Shown one piece after another: positions 1 to 5,906 of a stretch of DNA of 5,906 nucleotides. The DNA is taken from contig JADFSZ010000112.1 in assembly GCA_022560555.1 (NCBI GenBank), positions 1 through 5,906 of the forward strand, written 5' to 3'. Each line of letters opens with the position of its first letter. Positions within the stretch are counted from its first letter, which is position 1. The notes under the pieces are model-generated. The model was not told where the DNA came from. It saw only the letters and a program-made list of their open reading frames with translations, and made no database searches. A program made the position numbers and the translations under genes. Source of the DNA: PVC group bacterium. Lineage in GTDB: Bacteria; GCA-001730085; JADFSZ01.

Positions 1-418
1 CCCTTTTGATTTTTTCGTTATAAAATTTCTCTATTCTTGACAAAAACTCCGATAGAGTTTCTCCGTTGGTCATGCGCGTGTCCCATGGATTTTTCTTCCA
101 ATCCTGATATTTATCCTCATAAGTTTTTTTAAGTTCCGCGAACGTAAGACCTTCCCATAAGCCCATATTCCAATCATTTAAATCTTCGATTATTTCCACA
201 TCGCATTTGTGATACAAAGATATTTCTTTTGCTGTGGCAAACGCCCGATCCATTTCTGATGTGTATATTTTTCGAAATTCTTTATCTTTTAACATGTTCG
301 CGATCATGCGCGCCTGATTCCAACCTTCATTGGAAAGCCGCGCATCCGTTTGACCGCAGATCACATGATTTTTATCGGCTTCAGACGGACCGTGGTGAAT
401 CACATAAATAGATGTCAT
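1..418 (-). CDS. Histidine phosphatase superfamily protein, 3' part cut by window edge
   Basis: The first 139 residues of a phosphoglycerate-mutase-like (histidine phosphatase) protein. The family hydrolyses or transfers phosphate through a phospho-histidine; the substrate here is unknown and the protein is probably cytosolic, as no signal peptide is seen. Visible blocks: strand and motif IHHGPSE at residues 7-13 (family norm RHGxT/S), GQTD 22-25, LSNEG 28-32, TSEMDRAFATA 53-63 (the SxLxRAxxTA block with Arg58), MGLWEGLT 85-92, and NGETLSEF 118-125. His9 and Arg58 are kept, but the motif Arg is His8 and the usual Glu before the GxWEG block is Asp82. The second catalytic His would lie beyond the left edge. 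The start is the ATG at 418, in an ATGA overlap with the trpA stop and with AAGGA 7 nt upstream. The gene is near 39% GC by hand count, lower than sampled trp stretches. It could be a PhoE/CobC-like phosphatase, a metal-independent phosphoserine phosphatase or a pseudo-enzyme. The family call is firm; the function is not. Confidence 0.87.
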   Translation of the reverse strand, partial: MTSIYVIHHGPSEADKNHVICGQTDARLSNEGWNQARMIANMLKDKEFRKIYTSEMDRAFATAKEISLYHKCDVEIIEDLNDWNMGLWEGLTFAELKKTYEDKYQDWKKNPWDTRMTNGETLSEFLSRIEKFYNEKIKR

Positions 419-1200
419 AACCAAATCCTTTTAATGAAACGATGAACATTCCTAACAACCGAGGCAGGGGTTCTCGCAGAATTCATAACCCGGATGACCG
501 CGCTTCCCACAATCGCGGCATCCGCGCATTTTGACAACTCCCGGATATGCCCTCTATTCGAAATGCCGAAACCAACGGCAATCGGTTTATCCGTGCAGCT
601 TCTGATTTTTTTAACATTATGCGAAACATCTTTTGGAAGCCGGTCTCTCGGGCCCGTGGTGCCGGTATGCGTGGCGTAGTAAACAAAACCTCGCGATTGT
701 TTTGCCAAGCTCTCAAGCCTTTTCTTAGCGGTTGTTCCGGATACAATGAGAATCTGATCAATGTTTTTACTTCGGCAACTTTTCATAAACGCTTGATCAT
801 CTTCAGGAAAAAAGTCGGGGATAATAATTCCATCCACACCCGCATTCCTAAGATCACGGCCCACTCTTTTTAATCCGTACCTCAAAAAAATATTAAAGTA
901 GGTCATAATGATTATCGGAAGAGACACTTGGTGCCGTAATTGATGAACGAGGCTCAAAGTTTTTTGTAAATTCGCATGCTTTAAAAGCGCTTTTTGGGAC
1001 GCGTCCTGAATCACCGGGCCGTCCGCCAAGGGATCGGAAAACGGAACACCGAGCTCAACAGCTGTAACACCCAAATCATCAAATGTTTTAATAAGATCAC
1101 GTGTCACAGAAAAATTCGGAAATCCAACGGTGATGTAGGGTATCAATCCGATGCGCCCCTTTTTCTTTAGTTCTTTGAATGTTTGTTCAAGGCGGCTCAT
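415..1200 (-). CDS. trpA: Tryptophan synthase alpha subunit
   Basis: Cleaves indole-3-glycerol phosphate to indole and glyceraldehyde 3-phosphate and passes indole to TrpB through the alpha2-beta2 tunnel in the cytoplasm. At 261 residues it has the usual family length. The signature [14 protein letters not shown] covers residues 49-62 and puts the catalytic Glu at 49 and Asp at 60, the same numbers as in the enteric enzyme. Also visible are IIIPD 125-129, GFVYY 171-175, a mobile-loop GTTG 180-183, the phosphate-binding VGFGIS block and the VGSAVI block near the C-terminus. Three secondary motifs are unusual: YFNIF (101-105) for Y-x-N-P-I, SGTT (154-157) for APTT/APTS, and GTTG for GVTG. Its ATG overlaps the trpB TGA as ATGA, with AGGG 8 nt upstream; its own TGA overlaps the next gene. 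I see no terminator after it, so transcription should continue into the phosphatase-like gene. Identification is secure. Confidence 0.98.
   Translation of the reverse strand: MSRLEQTFKELKKKGRIGLIPYITVGFPNFSVTRDLIKTFDDLGVTAVELGVPFSDPLADGPVIQDASQKALLKHANLQKTLSLVHQLRHQVSLPIIIMTYFNIFLRYGLKRVGRDLRNAGVDGIIIPDFFPEDDQAFMKSCRSKNIDQILIVSGTTAKKRLESLAKQSRGFVYYATHTGTTGPRDRLPKDVSHNVKKIRSCTDKPIAVGFGISNRGHIRELSKCADAAIVGSAVIRVMNSARTPASVVRNVHRFIKRIWL
426..430 (-). promoter_or_regulatory. Shine-Dalgarno site of the phosphatase-like gene
   Basis: On the minus strand AAAAGGA lies inside the last codons of trpA, with AAGGA 7 nt before the ATG at 418. It is a good site, so the downstream gene can start on its own as well as by termination-reinitiation at the ATGA junction. 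It supports 418 as the true start. Confidence 0.6.
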
Positions 1201-2378
1201 AGAGCTTGCCCTAAATATTTTGAAACAGATTCGACATCTTTGTCACCCCGTCCGGATAGATTCAGAACAATCAACCGGCCGCGAAACAGGCTTTTCTTTT
1301 TCATAAGATAAGCGATCGCGTGCGCGCTTTCCAAGGCCGGAATAATACCTTCAAGCCGGCTTAATTCTTCAAGTCCCCTTAAGGCCTCATGATCTGTCAC
1401 ATGGTCATAACGGACGCGTTTGCTTTCTTTAAGGAAGCTATGCTCCGGACCGACGCCGGGATAATCCAATCCGGCAGAAATAGAATGTGTCGATGAAACT
1501 TGCCCGTCCGGGTCTTGCAAAAGATAACTTTTCGAGCCATGCAGAACACCCACGCGTCCCTTCGAAAGCGTCGCACAATGCTTTTTTGTACGAATACCTT
1601 TTCCCGCAGCTTCTATACCAAACATTTTAATTTTCTTATCTTTAAGAAACGGATAAAAAAGTCCCATGGCATTACTCCCCCCGCCGACACAAGCTATCAA
1701 CACATCCGGCAAACGCTTTTCACACCTCAGAATCTGCCGACGGGTTTCTTTTCCGATCACAGATTGGAAATCTCTGACCATCATGGGATACGGGTGCGGC
1801 CCAACGGTTGAGCCGATAATATAATGCGTGTGAGTGACGTTCGTTGACCAATCACGGATGGCTTCACTTGTCGCGTCTTTCAGTGTTTTTGTCCCGGTAG
1901 AGACAGGAACAACCTCGGCGCCTAACAGGCGCATACGAAAAACGTTGAGCGATTGGCGCTCCATATCCTCTTCGCCCATGTAAACAACGCATTCAAGACC
2001 AAAGAGCGCAGCAACCGTCGCCGTCGCAACACCGTGCTGTCCGGCTCCGGTCTCGGCAATAATACGGCTTTTCTTCATCCTTTTTGCAAGAAGGATCTGT
2101 CCCAGGGTATTGTTGATTTTATGAGCTCCCGTATGATTTAGATCTTCACGTTTCAGATAAATCTTGGAGCCGATTTTTTGTGAAAATTGTTTTGCAAAAT
2201 ACAAAGGGGTGGGCCGCCCAATATAATTTTTTTGGTAATCCTTGAGTTCCTGAGAAAACCTTAAATCCTTTGAATATTTTTTATAGGCCTTCTCCAAATC
2301 ATCTAAAGCGCTTGATAAAGATTCCGGAACATATCGCCCTCCGAAAGACCCGAAATGTCCTTTTAGATTAGTGCTCAA
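1197..2378 (-). CDS. trpB: Tryptophan synthase beta subunit (TrpB1 type), TTG start
   Basis: PLP-dependent condensation of indole with L-serine to give L-tryptophan, the last pathway step. The 393-residue length is typical. Residue numbering matches the enteric enzyme closely: GAHKIN holds the PLP lysine at 87, the catalytic Glu is 109 followed by GAGQHG (111-116), and the PLP phosphate loop GGGSNA is at 232-237. GPHPYP (193-198) and the [15 protein letters not shown] block, which acts in the COMM-domain and closure region, are also present, and the C-terminal half has LSGRGDKD. This places it in the ordinary TrpA-partnered form rather than the longer TrpB2. The start is TTG at 2378: no ATG lies nearby in frame, the N-terminus ([15 protein letters not shown]) is already family-like, and an AGGAG sits 8 nt upstream. 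It overlaps the end of trpF by 11 bases and runs into trpA through ATGA, as expected for subunits needed in equal amounts. Confidence 0.98.
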   Translation of the reverse strand: MSTNLKGHFGSFGGRYVPESLSSALDDLEKAYKKYSKDLRFSQELKDYQKNYIGRPTPLYFAKQFSQKIGSKIYLKREDLNHTGAHKINNTLGQILLAKRMKKSRIIAETGAGQHGVATATVAALFGLECVVYMGEEDMERQSLNVFRMRLLGAEVVPVSTGTKTLKDATSEAIRDWSTNVTHTHYIIGSTVGPHPYPMMVRDFQSVIGKETRRQILRCEKRLPDVLIACVGGGSNAMGLFYPFLKDKKIKMFGIEAAGKGIRTKKHCATLSKGRVGVLHGSKSYLLQDPDGQVSSTHSISAGLDYPGVGPEHSFLKESKRVRYDHVTDHEALRGLEELSRLEGIIPALESAHAIAYLMKKKSLFRGRLIVLNLSGRGDKDVESVSKYLGQAL

Positions 2379-2991
2379 CTTTTGCTCTCCTCACTTCCTT
2401 CACGAAACACTCCATTTTTTCATGATCTTTTCGGCCCGGTGTTTTTTCGATACCGCTTGAAACATCAACGCCGTAAGGCTGAACTGTGGAAACGGCTTTA
2501 AAAATATTTTCGGGAGTCAGTCCGCCGGCTAAAATCACGCGTCTATCTTTTGGTACGTTCTCTAAGAGCGGCCAGTCAAAGGCCCGGCCCGTGCCCCCCA
2601 TAAGTGTCTTTGAATATGTGTCAAATAACAAGGCATAAAAGTCCGGGTATTCCCTAAGCGCTTCCCAACTCATATCAGGCTTGACTCTCACGGCTCGAAT
2701 AATTTTCTGCGGTTCAATTTTTTTGCCATTCGTCCATGGTCCATGAATCTGAATAAAATCGAGCGGAACTAGGTTCGATACAGCCAGAATGTCCTCTTCA
2801 CAACTAACATTGGCAAACACACCAACGATTTTTATTTGACCCACGATGGACTTCCGGATCGCCTCCGCTTGACGGGCCGCAATCTGGCGAGGGCTTTCGG
2901 TAAACACAAAACCTAGAAAATCAACCCCAAGGCTGACAGCTTTTTCGGCATCCTCGATCGATGTAATTCCGCACATTTTAATTCTAACCAT
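2368..2991 (-). CDS. trpF: Phosphoribosylanthranilate isomerase
   Basis: Converts N-(5-phosphoribosyl)anthranilate to CdRP by an Amadori rearrangement; a cytosolic (beta/alpha)8-barrel. The 207 residues from the chosen start fit the family. The N-terminal strand VRIKMCGIT puts the catalytic Cys at residue 7, and the general acid is Asp124 in LLFDTY (121-126), followed by the GGTGRAFDW block at 132-140. The C-terminal phosphate-binding motifs are AGGLTPENI and GVDVSSGIE. The frame also opens at an upstream TTG (3003), with AGGGA 4 nt before it. I prefer the ATG at 2991 because family members begin two or three residues before the first beta strand, and a weak GTGGG lies 5 nt upstream. The choice changes only four residues. 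It sits 21 bases after trpC and overlaps trpB by 11. It is free-standing, not fused to trpC as in enteric bacteria. Confidence 0.96.
   Translation of the reverse strand: MVRIKMCGITSIEDAEKAVSLGVDFLGFVFTESPRQIAARQAEAIRKSIVGQIKIVGVFANVSCEEDILAVSNLVPLDFIQIHGPWTNGKKIEPQKIIRAVRVKPDMSWEALREYPDFYALLFDTYSKTLMGGTGRAFDWPLLENVPKDRRVILAGGLTPENIFKAVSTVQPYGVDVSSGIEKTPGRKDHEKMECFVKEVRRAKVEH
2387..2392 (-). promoter_or_regulatory. Strong Shine-Dalgarno site fixing the trpB TTG start
   Basis: The minus strand reads GAGGAG, with AGGAG ending 8 nt before TTG at 2378. It lies inside the last codons of trpF. It is the best Shine-Dalgarno match among the junctions I examined, and it decides the start of trpB in the absence of any nearby ATG or GTG. 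A strong site may offset the weaker TTG codon. Confidence 0.75.
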
Positions 2992-3012
2992 GCCAACCCA
3001 CAAAAATTCCCT

Positions 3013-3786
3013 TTATGTCCCCTTCAGCTCCGAAATAAAACTTTTCATATCTTTATGCGTCACAAAGCCTTCTCCGATCAAAAATGCTTTAATCCCTAAT
3101 TGCCGCAAACGGACAAAATCTTCTTTGGTTTTTATCCCGCTTTCGGAAACAACCAAAGCCTTTTGATGAACTTTTGGAAACAGGATTTCTGACACACGTA
3201 AATCAACCGTAAAATCGTCTAAATTCCGATTGTTGATACCTATGATCGGCGCGGCAAGATCATTGGCACGGTCCAGTTCGCCCTTTGAGTGCACCTCAAC
3301 CAATGTTTCCAAGTCTAGAGTATGCGCCAGCTCAAACAATTCTGTGAGTCGTGCATCTGTTAAGCATCGGACAATCAAAAGGACGGCATCTGCTCCGGCG
3401 GCTTTCGACTCGTATACTTGATAAGGATCAATAATAAAATCTTTGCGTAAAACAGGCAAAGATATGTTTTTTTTCACTTCCTTAAGATCTCTAAGATGTC
3501 CCTGAAAATATTTTTCATCCGTTAAGACCGAAACCCCGTTTAATCCGCATGTCTCATACGTTTTGGCAATCTTCACAGGTTCAAAATCCTCTACCATCAC
3601 CCCTCTGCTTGGCGAAGCTTTTTTAACTTCACCGATAATTCCCACTTCCCCTCTTTCAAGGGATCTTTTTAAACTTACGGATGGCTTCATCGCCATGTTT
3701 GACTGCAAAGTTTCGAGAGAACATTTCTTTTTTGCCTTTTCAACCTCACCGCGTTTGTGATCAAGTATTTCCTGAAGTTTGGTCAT
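3013..3786 (-). CDS. trpC: Indole-3-glycerol phosphate synthase
   Basis: Closes the pyrrole ring: CdRP to indole-3-glycerol phosphate, CO2 and water; a cytosolic (beta/alpha)8-barrel. From the chosen ATG it has 257 residues, the usual length. The N-terminal helix LQEILDHKRGEVEKAK is the family hallmark. The catalytic set is complete: Glu53 and Lys55 in GEVKKASPS, Lys115 in LRKDF, Glu164 in TLVEVH, Asn185 in GINNRNL, and Glu215-Ser216 in VVSESGI. The late phosphate-side motif is IGEGF where GES or GEA is more usual. The frame extends to a GTG at 3825 that overlaps trpD by 16 bases. I reject it because the added 13 residues precede the normal N-terminus, whereas the ATG at 3786 has CGAGAA about 7 nt upstream and lies 23 bases past the trpD stop. 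It is a single-domain protein with no trpF fusion. It contains no tryptophan. Confidence 0.97.
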   Translation of the reverse strand: MTKLQEILDHKRGEVEKAKKKCSLETLQSNMAMKPSVSLKRSLERGEVGIIGEVKKASPSRGVMVEDFEPVKIAKTYETCGLNGVSVLTDEKYFQGHLRDLKEVKKNISLPVLRKDFIIDPYQVYESKAAGADAVLLIVRCLTDARLTELFELAHTLDLETLVEVHSKGELDRANDLAAPIIGINNRNLDDFTVDLRVSEILFPKVHQKALVVSESGIKTKEDFVRLRQLGIKAFLIGEGFVTHKDMKSFISELKGT

Positions 3787-3809
3787 AGTTATTCTCGAAT
3801 CATTCCTTA

Positions 3810-4847
3810 CTAAGAGTTCGAACACTCTATAAGCATTTCCAGCTTGTCCTTCGCTTTCCCTTGATCAATAGATGCCTTTGCCAACAGAAGACCTTCCGCG
3901 AGATCCCGAGTCATCCCGGAAACACATAAAGCCGCGGCCGAATTCAACACAACGATATCGCGTTTCGGTCCTTTCTCCCCATTGAAGATTTTTCGGATGA
4001 TGTCCGCATTGTCCTCAATACTGCCTCCCAATACATCCTCCGCACAACAACGCTTGAGGCCAAAATCTTCGGGTTTGATCACATAGGAGCGAATCTGCCC
4101 ATCCCTGAGTTCTCCAACATAGGTTTCGTCCGTAAGTGAGATCTCATCCAATCCGTCTTTACCATGCACAGCCATCACACACGTGCTTCCCATACTTTTT
4201 AACACCTCCGGAAAGGTTTTAACAAGAGACCGGTCATAAACCCCGATCAACTGCCGCGACAAACCGGCAGGGTTTGTGAGTGGGCCCAATAAATTAAATA
4301 GTGTCCTCCCGCCGATTTCTTTTCTCGCAAGAATCGCGTGTTTCATGGCCTTATGAAAGACCGGGGCGAATAAAAACCCAATATGAATTTCTGAAATGCA
4401 TTTGGCAACAACATCAACACCGGCATCCACATGTACGCCGAGTTCTTTTAAGACGTCCGCACTCCCGCATTTTCCGGAGACAGCACGATTTCCATGCTTC
4501 GCGATTTTGACACCGGCTCCGGCCGTCACAAAAGCCGCGGCCGTAGAAATATTAAAAGTCCCCTTGCCATCTCCGCCGGTTCCGCAGGTATCCACACAAT
4601 CTTCGCCTCCACTTAAAGGCAAGGGTTCCGCAAAAGAGCGCATCGCACGCACGGACCCGACAATTTCCTGGACAGCCTCACCTTTATCCTTGAGCGCAGT
4701 CAGGTAGGACACGATCTGAGCGGTCCCGGTAACACCTGTCATGATCTGTTTCATGACAGATTCGGATTCGGATTCGTCTAAATTCTCACCGTGGGAAATT
4801 TTTTTTATAGCGTTAACAATATCCATGCTTTTGTCTTTGACAATCAT
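3810..4847 (-). CDS. trpD: Anthranilate phosphoribosyltransferase
   Basis: Transfers phosphoribosyl from PRPP to anthranilate, the second step after chorismate; a cytosolic class-IV phosphoribosyltransferase, normally a homodimer. The 345 residues match the stand-alone family length, with no glutaminase fusion. The PRPP loop is DTCGTGGDG (86-94), then NIST (99-102) and KHGNR (117-121), the GSADVL segment, NLLGPLTNP and GLDEIS. All are standard, so the enzyme should be active. The start at 4847 forms ATGA with the trpG stop and has no Shine-Dalgarno site, which suggests translational coupling. A second in-frame ATG at 4826 (residue 8, MDIVNAIKKI) fits the family N-terminus better and is a real alternative. 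Residues 24-30 read DESESES, encoded partly by three perfect GATTCG hexamers (plus-strand reading) in a helix where the family is usually acidic. It contains no tryptophan. Confidence 0.97.
   Translation of the reverse strand: MIVKDKSMDIVNAIKKISHGENLDESESESVMKQIMTGVTGTAQIVSYLTALKDKGEAVQEIVGSVRAMRSFAEPLPLSGGEDCVDTCGTGGDGKGTFNISTAAAFVTAGAGVKIAKHGNRAVSGKCGSADVLKELGVHVDAGVDVVAKCISEIHIGFLFAPVFHKAMKHAILARKEIGGRTLFNLLGPLTNPAGLSRQLIGVYDRSLVKTFPEVLKSMGSTCVMAVHGKDGLDEISLTDETYVGELRDGQIRSYVIKPEDFGLKRCCAEDVLGGSIEDNADIIRKIFNGEKGPKRDIVVLNSAAALCVSGMTRDLAEGLLLAKASIDQGKAKDKLEMLIECSNS
4759..4776. repeat. Three perfect GATTCG hexamers inside trpD
   Basis: The plus strand reads GATTCG three times in a row; on the coding strand this gives alternating Glu and Ser codons near residues 25-30 of TrpD. 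It is a short in-frame microsatellite, so slippage by one unit would add or remove two residues without a frameshift. It is probably only locally biased coding sequence. Confidence 0.85.
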
Positions 4848-5407
4848 AGATCGATAAAATTATGAAGGATTTTCTTTCCTTCATTCGTTAAAATCGACTC
4901 CGGATGGAATTGCACACCATAAACCGGGTATGTTTTATGCCGGAGGCCCATAATGGTGCCGTCATCTGTCCAAGCCGTGACCTCAAGGGCATCGGGACAT
5001 GTTTCTTTTTCTAAAACGAGAGAATGGTAACGTGTCGCGACAAAAGGATTCGGAATATTTTTGAAAACATTTTCGCCGTTATGATGAATCTCGGATGTTT
5101 TTCCGTGCCACACACGATCCATTTTAATAATACGACCTCCGTAGGCGGCCCCGATACATTGATGCCCGAGACAAACACCAAGCAAAGGCGTATTGGCCCC
5201 AAAGGCACGGATAATCTCGACGGAAAGACCGGATTCGCTCGGAGTGCACGGCCCGGGAGAAATAATAATCTTTTCCGGATGCATGGACACTATCTCATCA
5301 ACGGATATTTTATCATTCCGGAAAATGCTTACAGAGGCACCTAATTCACCTAAATATTGATAGATGTTATACACAAATGAATCATAATTATCGATGAGGA
5401 GTATCAT
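4844..5407 (-). CDS. trpG: Anthranilate synthase glutamine amidotransferase subunit
   Basis: Class-I glutaminase that releases ammonia from glutamine and feeds it to TrpE for anthranilate synthesis; cytosolic. At 187 residues it is the normal free-standing form. The oxyanion region is SPGPCTP (50-56), the nucleophile elbow GVCLGHQ puts the catalytic Cys at 79, and the rest of the triad is His168 and Glu170 in VQFHPES. The N-terminal LLIDNYDSFVYN and ATRYHSL blocks are typical of the TrpG/PabA group. Sequence alone does not separate TrpG from PabA, and one protein serves both roles in many bacteria; position directly after trpE argues for TrpG, with a shared PabA role possible. The start ATG at 5407 has a purine-rich AAGGCGAG 5 nt upstream. 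The gene is 61 bases from trpE and its TGA overlaps the trpD ATG. Confidence 0.97.
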   Translation of the reverse strand: MILLIDNYDSFVYNIYQYLGELGASVSIFRNDKISVDEIVSMHPEKIIISPGPCTPSESGLSVEIIRAFGANTPLLGVCLGHQCIGAAYGGRIIKMDRVWHGKTSEIHHNGENVFKNIPNPFVATRYHSLVLEKETCPDALEVTAWTDDGTIMGLRHKTYPVYGVQFHPESILTNEGKKILHNFIDL

Positions 5408-5412
5408 TTTTA

Positions 5413-5420
5413 CTCGCCTT
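5413..5420 (-). promoter_or_regulatory. Ribosome binding site of trpG
   Basis: The minus strand reads AAGGCGAG, ending 5 nt before the ATG at 5407, with its AAGG 9 nt away. It is an imperfect but well-placed site. trpG needs its own site because it is the only complete gene here with a sizeable gap in front of it. Confidence 0.55.
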
Positions 5421-5428
5421 GTTCTTTA

Positions 5429-5468
5429 AGCCTTTGTAATCTTGTCACTTTGTGACCTTGTGTCTTTC
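5429..5468. repeat. Degenerate 8-base tandem repeat between trpE and trpG
   Basis: On the plus strand five consecutive octamers read AGCCTTTG, TAATCTTG, TCACTTTG, TGACCTTG and TGTCTTTC, a loose consensus of TNAC(C/T)TTG with CTTG and TTTG mostly alternating. The array ends exactly at the trpE stop codon and fills most of the 61-base gap. Two units make a dyad, GTCAC-TTT-GTGAC at 5444-5456. It encodes nothing evident. It may be a copy of a dispersed intergenic repeat or a chance low-complexity spacer. Confidence 0.6.
5444..5456 (-). other. Small dyad in the trpE-trpG spacer
   Basis: A perfect 5-bp inverted repeat with a 3-base loop, read as GTCAC-AAA-GTGAC in the transcript. The stem is short and no U-tract follows, so it is not an intrinsic terminator. 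At most it is a weak mRNA hairpin at the trpE end or a half-site for a protein; it may be only a by-product of the octamer repeat. Confidence 0.4.
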
Positions 5469-5906
5469 TTAAATCTCCCCTTTTTCCGCCAGATACACGG
5501 CCCGAATCATCGCGCCGGCCTTGTTCAGGGTCTCTTCATACTCTTTCTTCGGTTTTGAATCCGCGACAATACCCGCTCCTGCTTGCACATAAGCCGTTTT
5601 ATCTTTAACAACGATGGTACGGATTGTGATGCAGGAATCCAGATCTCCGGAAAAACTAAAATAGCCCACCGCACCCGAATAAGCTCCGCGTCGGGTCGGC
5701 TCCACCTCATCTATGATTTCCATGGCGCGAATCTTCGGTGCCCCGGACACAGTTCCGGCGGGAAAGGTGGCTTCGAATAAATCAAACGCGTCATACTCCC
5801 GCCTCAATAATCCTTCAACATTTGAAACAATGTGCATCACATGAGAATACTTCTCGATACCCATAAGATCCGTAACCTTGACAGAAACCGATTGACACAC
5901 GCGTCC
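5469..5906 (-). CDS. trpE: Anthranilate synthase component I, C-terminal part only
   Basis: The last 145 residues of the chorismate-using subunit that makes anthranilate with ammonia from TrpG. The frame is open to the right edge, beginning with Gly-Arg-Val, which fits the end of the family RNDLGRV motif, so the gene continues upstream and the GTG at 5900 is internal. Visible chorismate-binding motifs are [44 protein letters not shown] and the C-terminal [10 protein letters not shown] with the ExxET helix after it. These match TrpE; PabB and isochorismate synthase share some of them, but the trp context and the [12 protein letters not shown] form favour TrpE. The feedback-inhibition site for tryptophan lies in the missing N-terminal part, so regulation by end product cannot be judged. 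The stop TAA is 61 bases before trpG. No tryptophan occurs in this part. Confidence 0.96.
   Translation of the reverse strand, partial: GRVCQSVSVKVTDLMGIEKYSHVMHIVSNVEGLLRREYDAFDLFEATFPAGTVSGAPKIRAMEIIDEVEPTRRGAYSGAVGYFSFSGDLDSCITIRTIVVKDKTAYVQAGAGIVADSKPKKEYEETLNKAGAMIRAVYLAEKGEI

Noticed and set aside
229-873. Plus-strand open frames (229-411, 494-679, 547-873)
   Set aside because: They lie antisense to the phosphatase-like gene and trpA, have no recognisable domain, and are explained by the codon pattern of the real genes. The same holds for the other plus-strand frames across the window.
2368-3003. trpF starting at TTG 3003
   Set aside because: Possible, since AGGGA lies 4 nt upstream, but the ATG at 2991 matches the family N-terminus better. 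It is kept as an alternative in the trpF entry.
3013-3825. Longer trpC from GTG at 3825
   Set aside because: It overlaps trpD by 16 bases and adds 13 residues before the normal IGPS N-terminus; the ATG at 3786 has a plausible ribosome site and gives the family length.
4844-5407. pabA instead of trpG
   Set aside because: The families overlap in sequence, but position between trpE and trpD makes TrpG the better name; a shared PabA role is not excluded.
5444-5456. Intrinsic terminator between trpE and trpG
   Set aside because: The stem is only 5 bp and no run of U follows on the transcribed strand; a terminator here would also cut off the rest of the pathway.
5408-5468. TRAP-type (G/U)AG repeat array or a trp leader in the trpE-trpG gap
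   Set aside because: The repeat unit in the transcript is ACAAG/ACAAA-rich with period 8, not GAG/UAG triplets spaced by 2-3 bases. No leader peptide with Trp codons is present, and a leader would be expected upstream of trpE, outside the window.
5469-5900. A short complete gene starting at GTG 5900
   Set aside because: The frame stays open to the window edge and the residues before the GTG (Gly-Arg) continue the TrpE DLGRV motif, so the GTG is an internal valine.

Overview
The window is almost entirely a tryptophan biosynthesis operon, read on the minus strand (right to left). In transcription order it holds the 3' end of trpE (cut by the right edge), then complete trpG, trpD, trpC, trpF, trpB and trpA. 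An eighth minus-strand gene, a histidine-phosphatase-superfamily protein, follows trpA through an ATGA overlap and runs off the left edge. I see no credible plus-strand gene, RNA gene, mobile element or CRISPR array. No stretch lacks a gene for more than 61 bases.

Organism: a bacterium of middling base composition. Sampled stretches of the trp genes are close to 50% GC. All seven trp functions are separate, unfused polypeptides in the order E-G-D-C-F-B-A. TrpB is the ordinary short form whose numbering matches the enteric enzyme at the PLP lysine. The use of TTG (trpB), the Shine-Dalgarno sites and the tightly packed genes are all bacterial. I cannot place the phylum with confidence; an uncultured lineage is possible, but that is an impression and not a result.

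Layout: trpE C-terminus (5469-5906); a 61-base gap (5408-5468) carrying a degenerate 8-base tandem repeat with a small dyad; trpG (4844-5407), overlapping trpD by ATGA; trpD (3810-4847); trpC (best start 3786); trpF (best start 2991); trpB (TTG start, 11-base overlap with trpF); trpA (ATGA overlap with trpB); the phosphatase-like gene (ATGA overlap with trpA, 418 to the left edge). The promoter and any leader or attenuator must lie beyond the right edge, upstream of trpE.

Together the trp genes cover chorismate to tryptophan: TrpE/TrpG make anthranilate, TrpD adds the phosphoribosyl group, TrpF isomerises, TrpC closes the indole ring, and TrpA/TrpB release indole and condense it with serine. 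Every enzyme keeps its recognisable catalytic residues. TrpA departs from the family in several secondary motifs.

The most interesting item is the tail gene. It is apparently co-translated with trpA and about ten points lower in GC than sampled trp stretches. Its phosphatase active-site motif reads HHG instead of RHG, and the usual acidic catalytic Glu is Asp. It could be a divergent phosphatase, perhaps tied to serine supply for TrpB, or a catalytically weakened relative. The window does not decide this. The rest is a normal trp operon.
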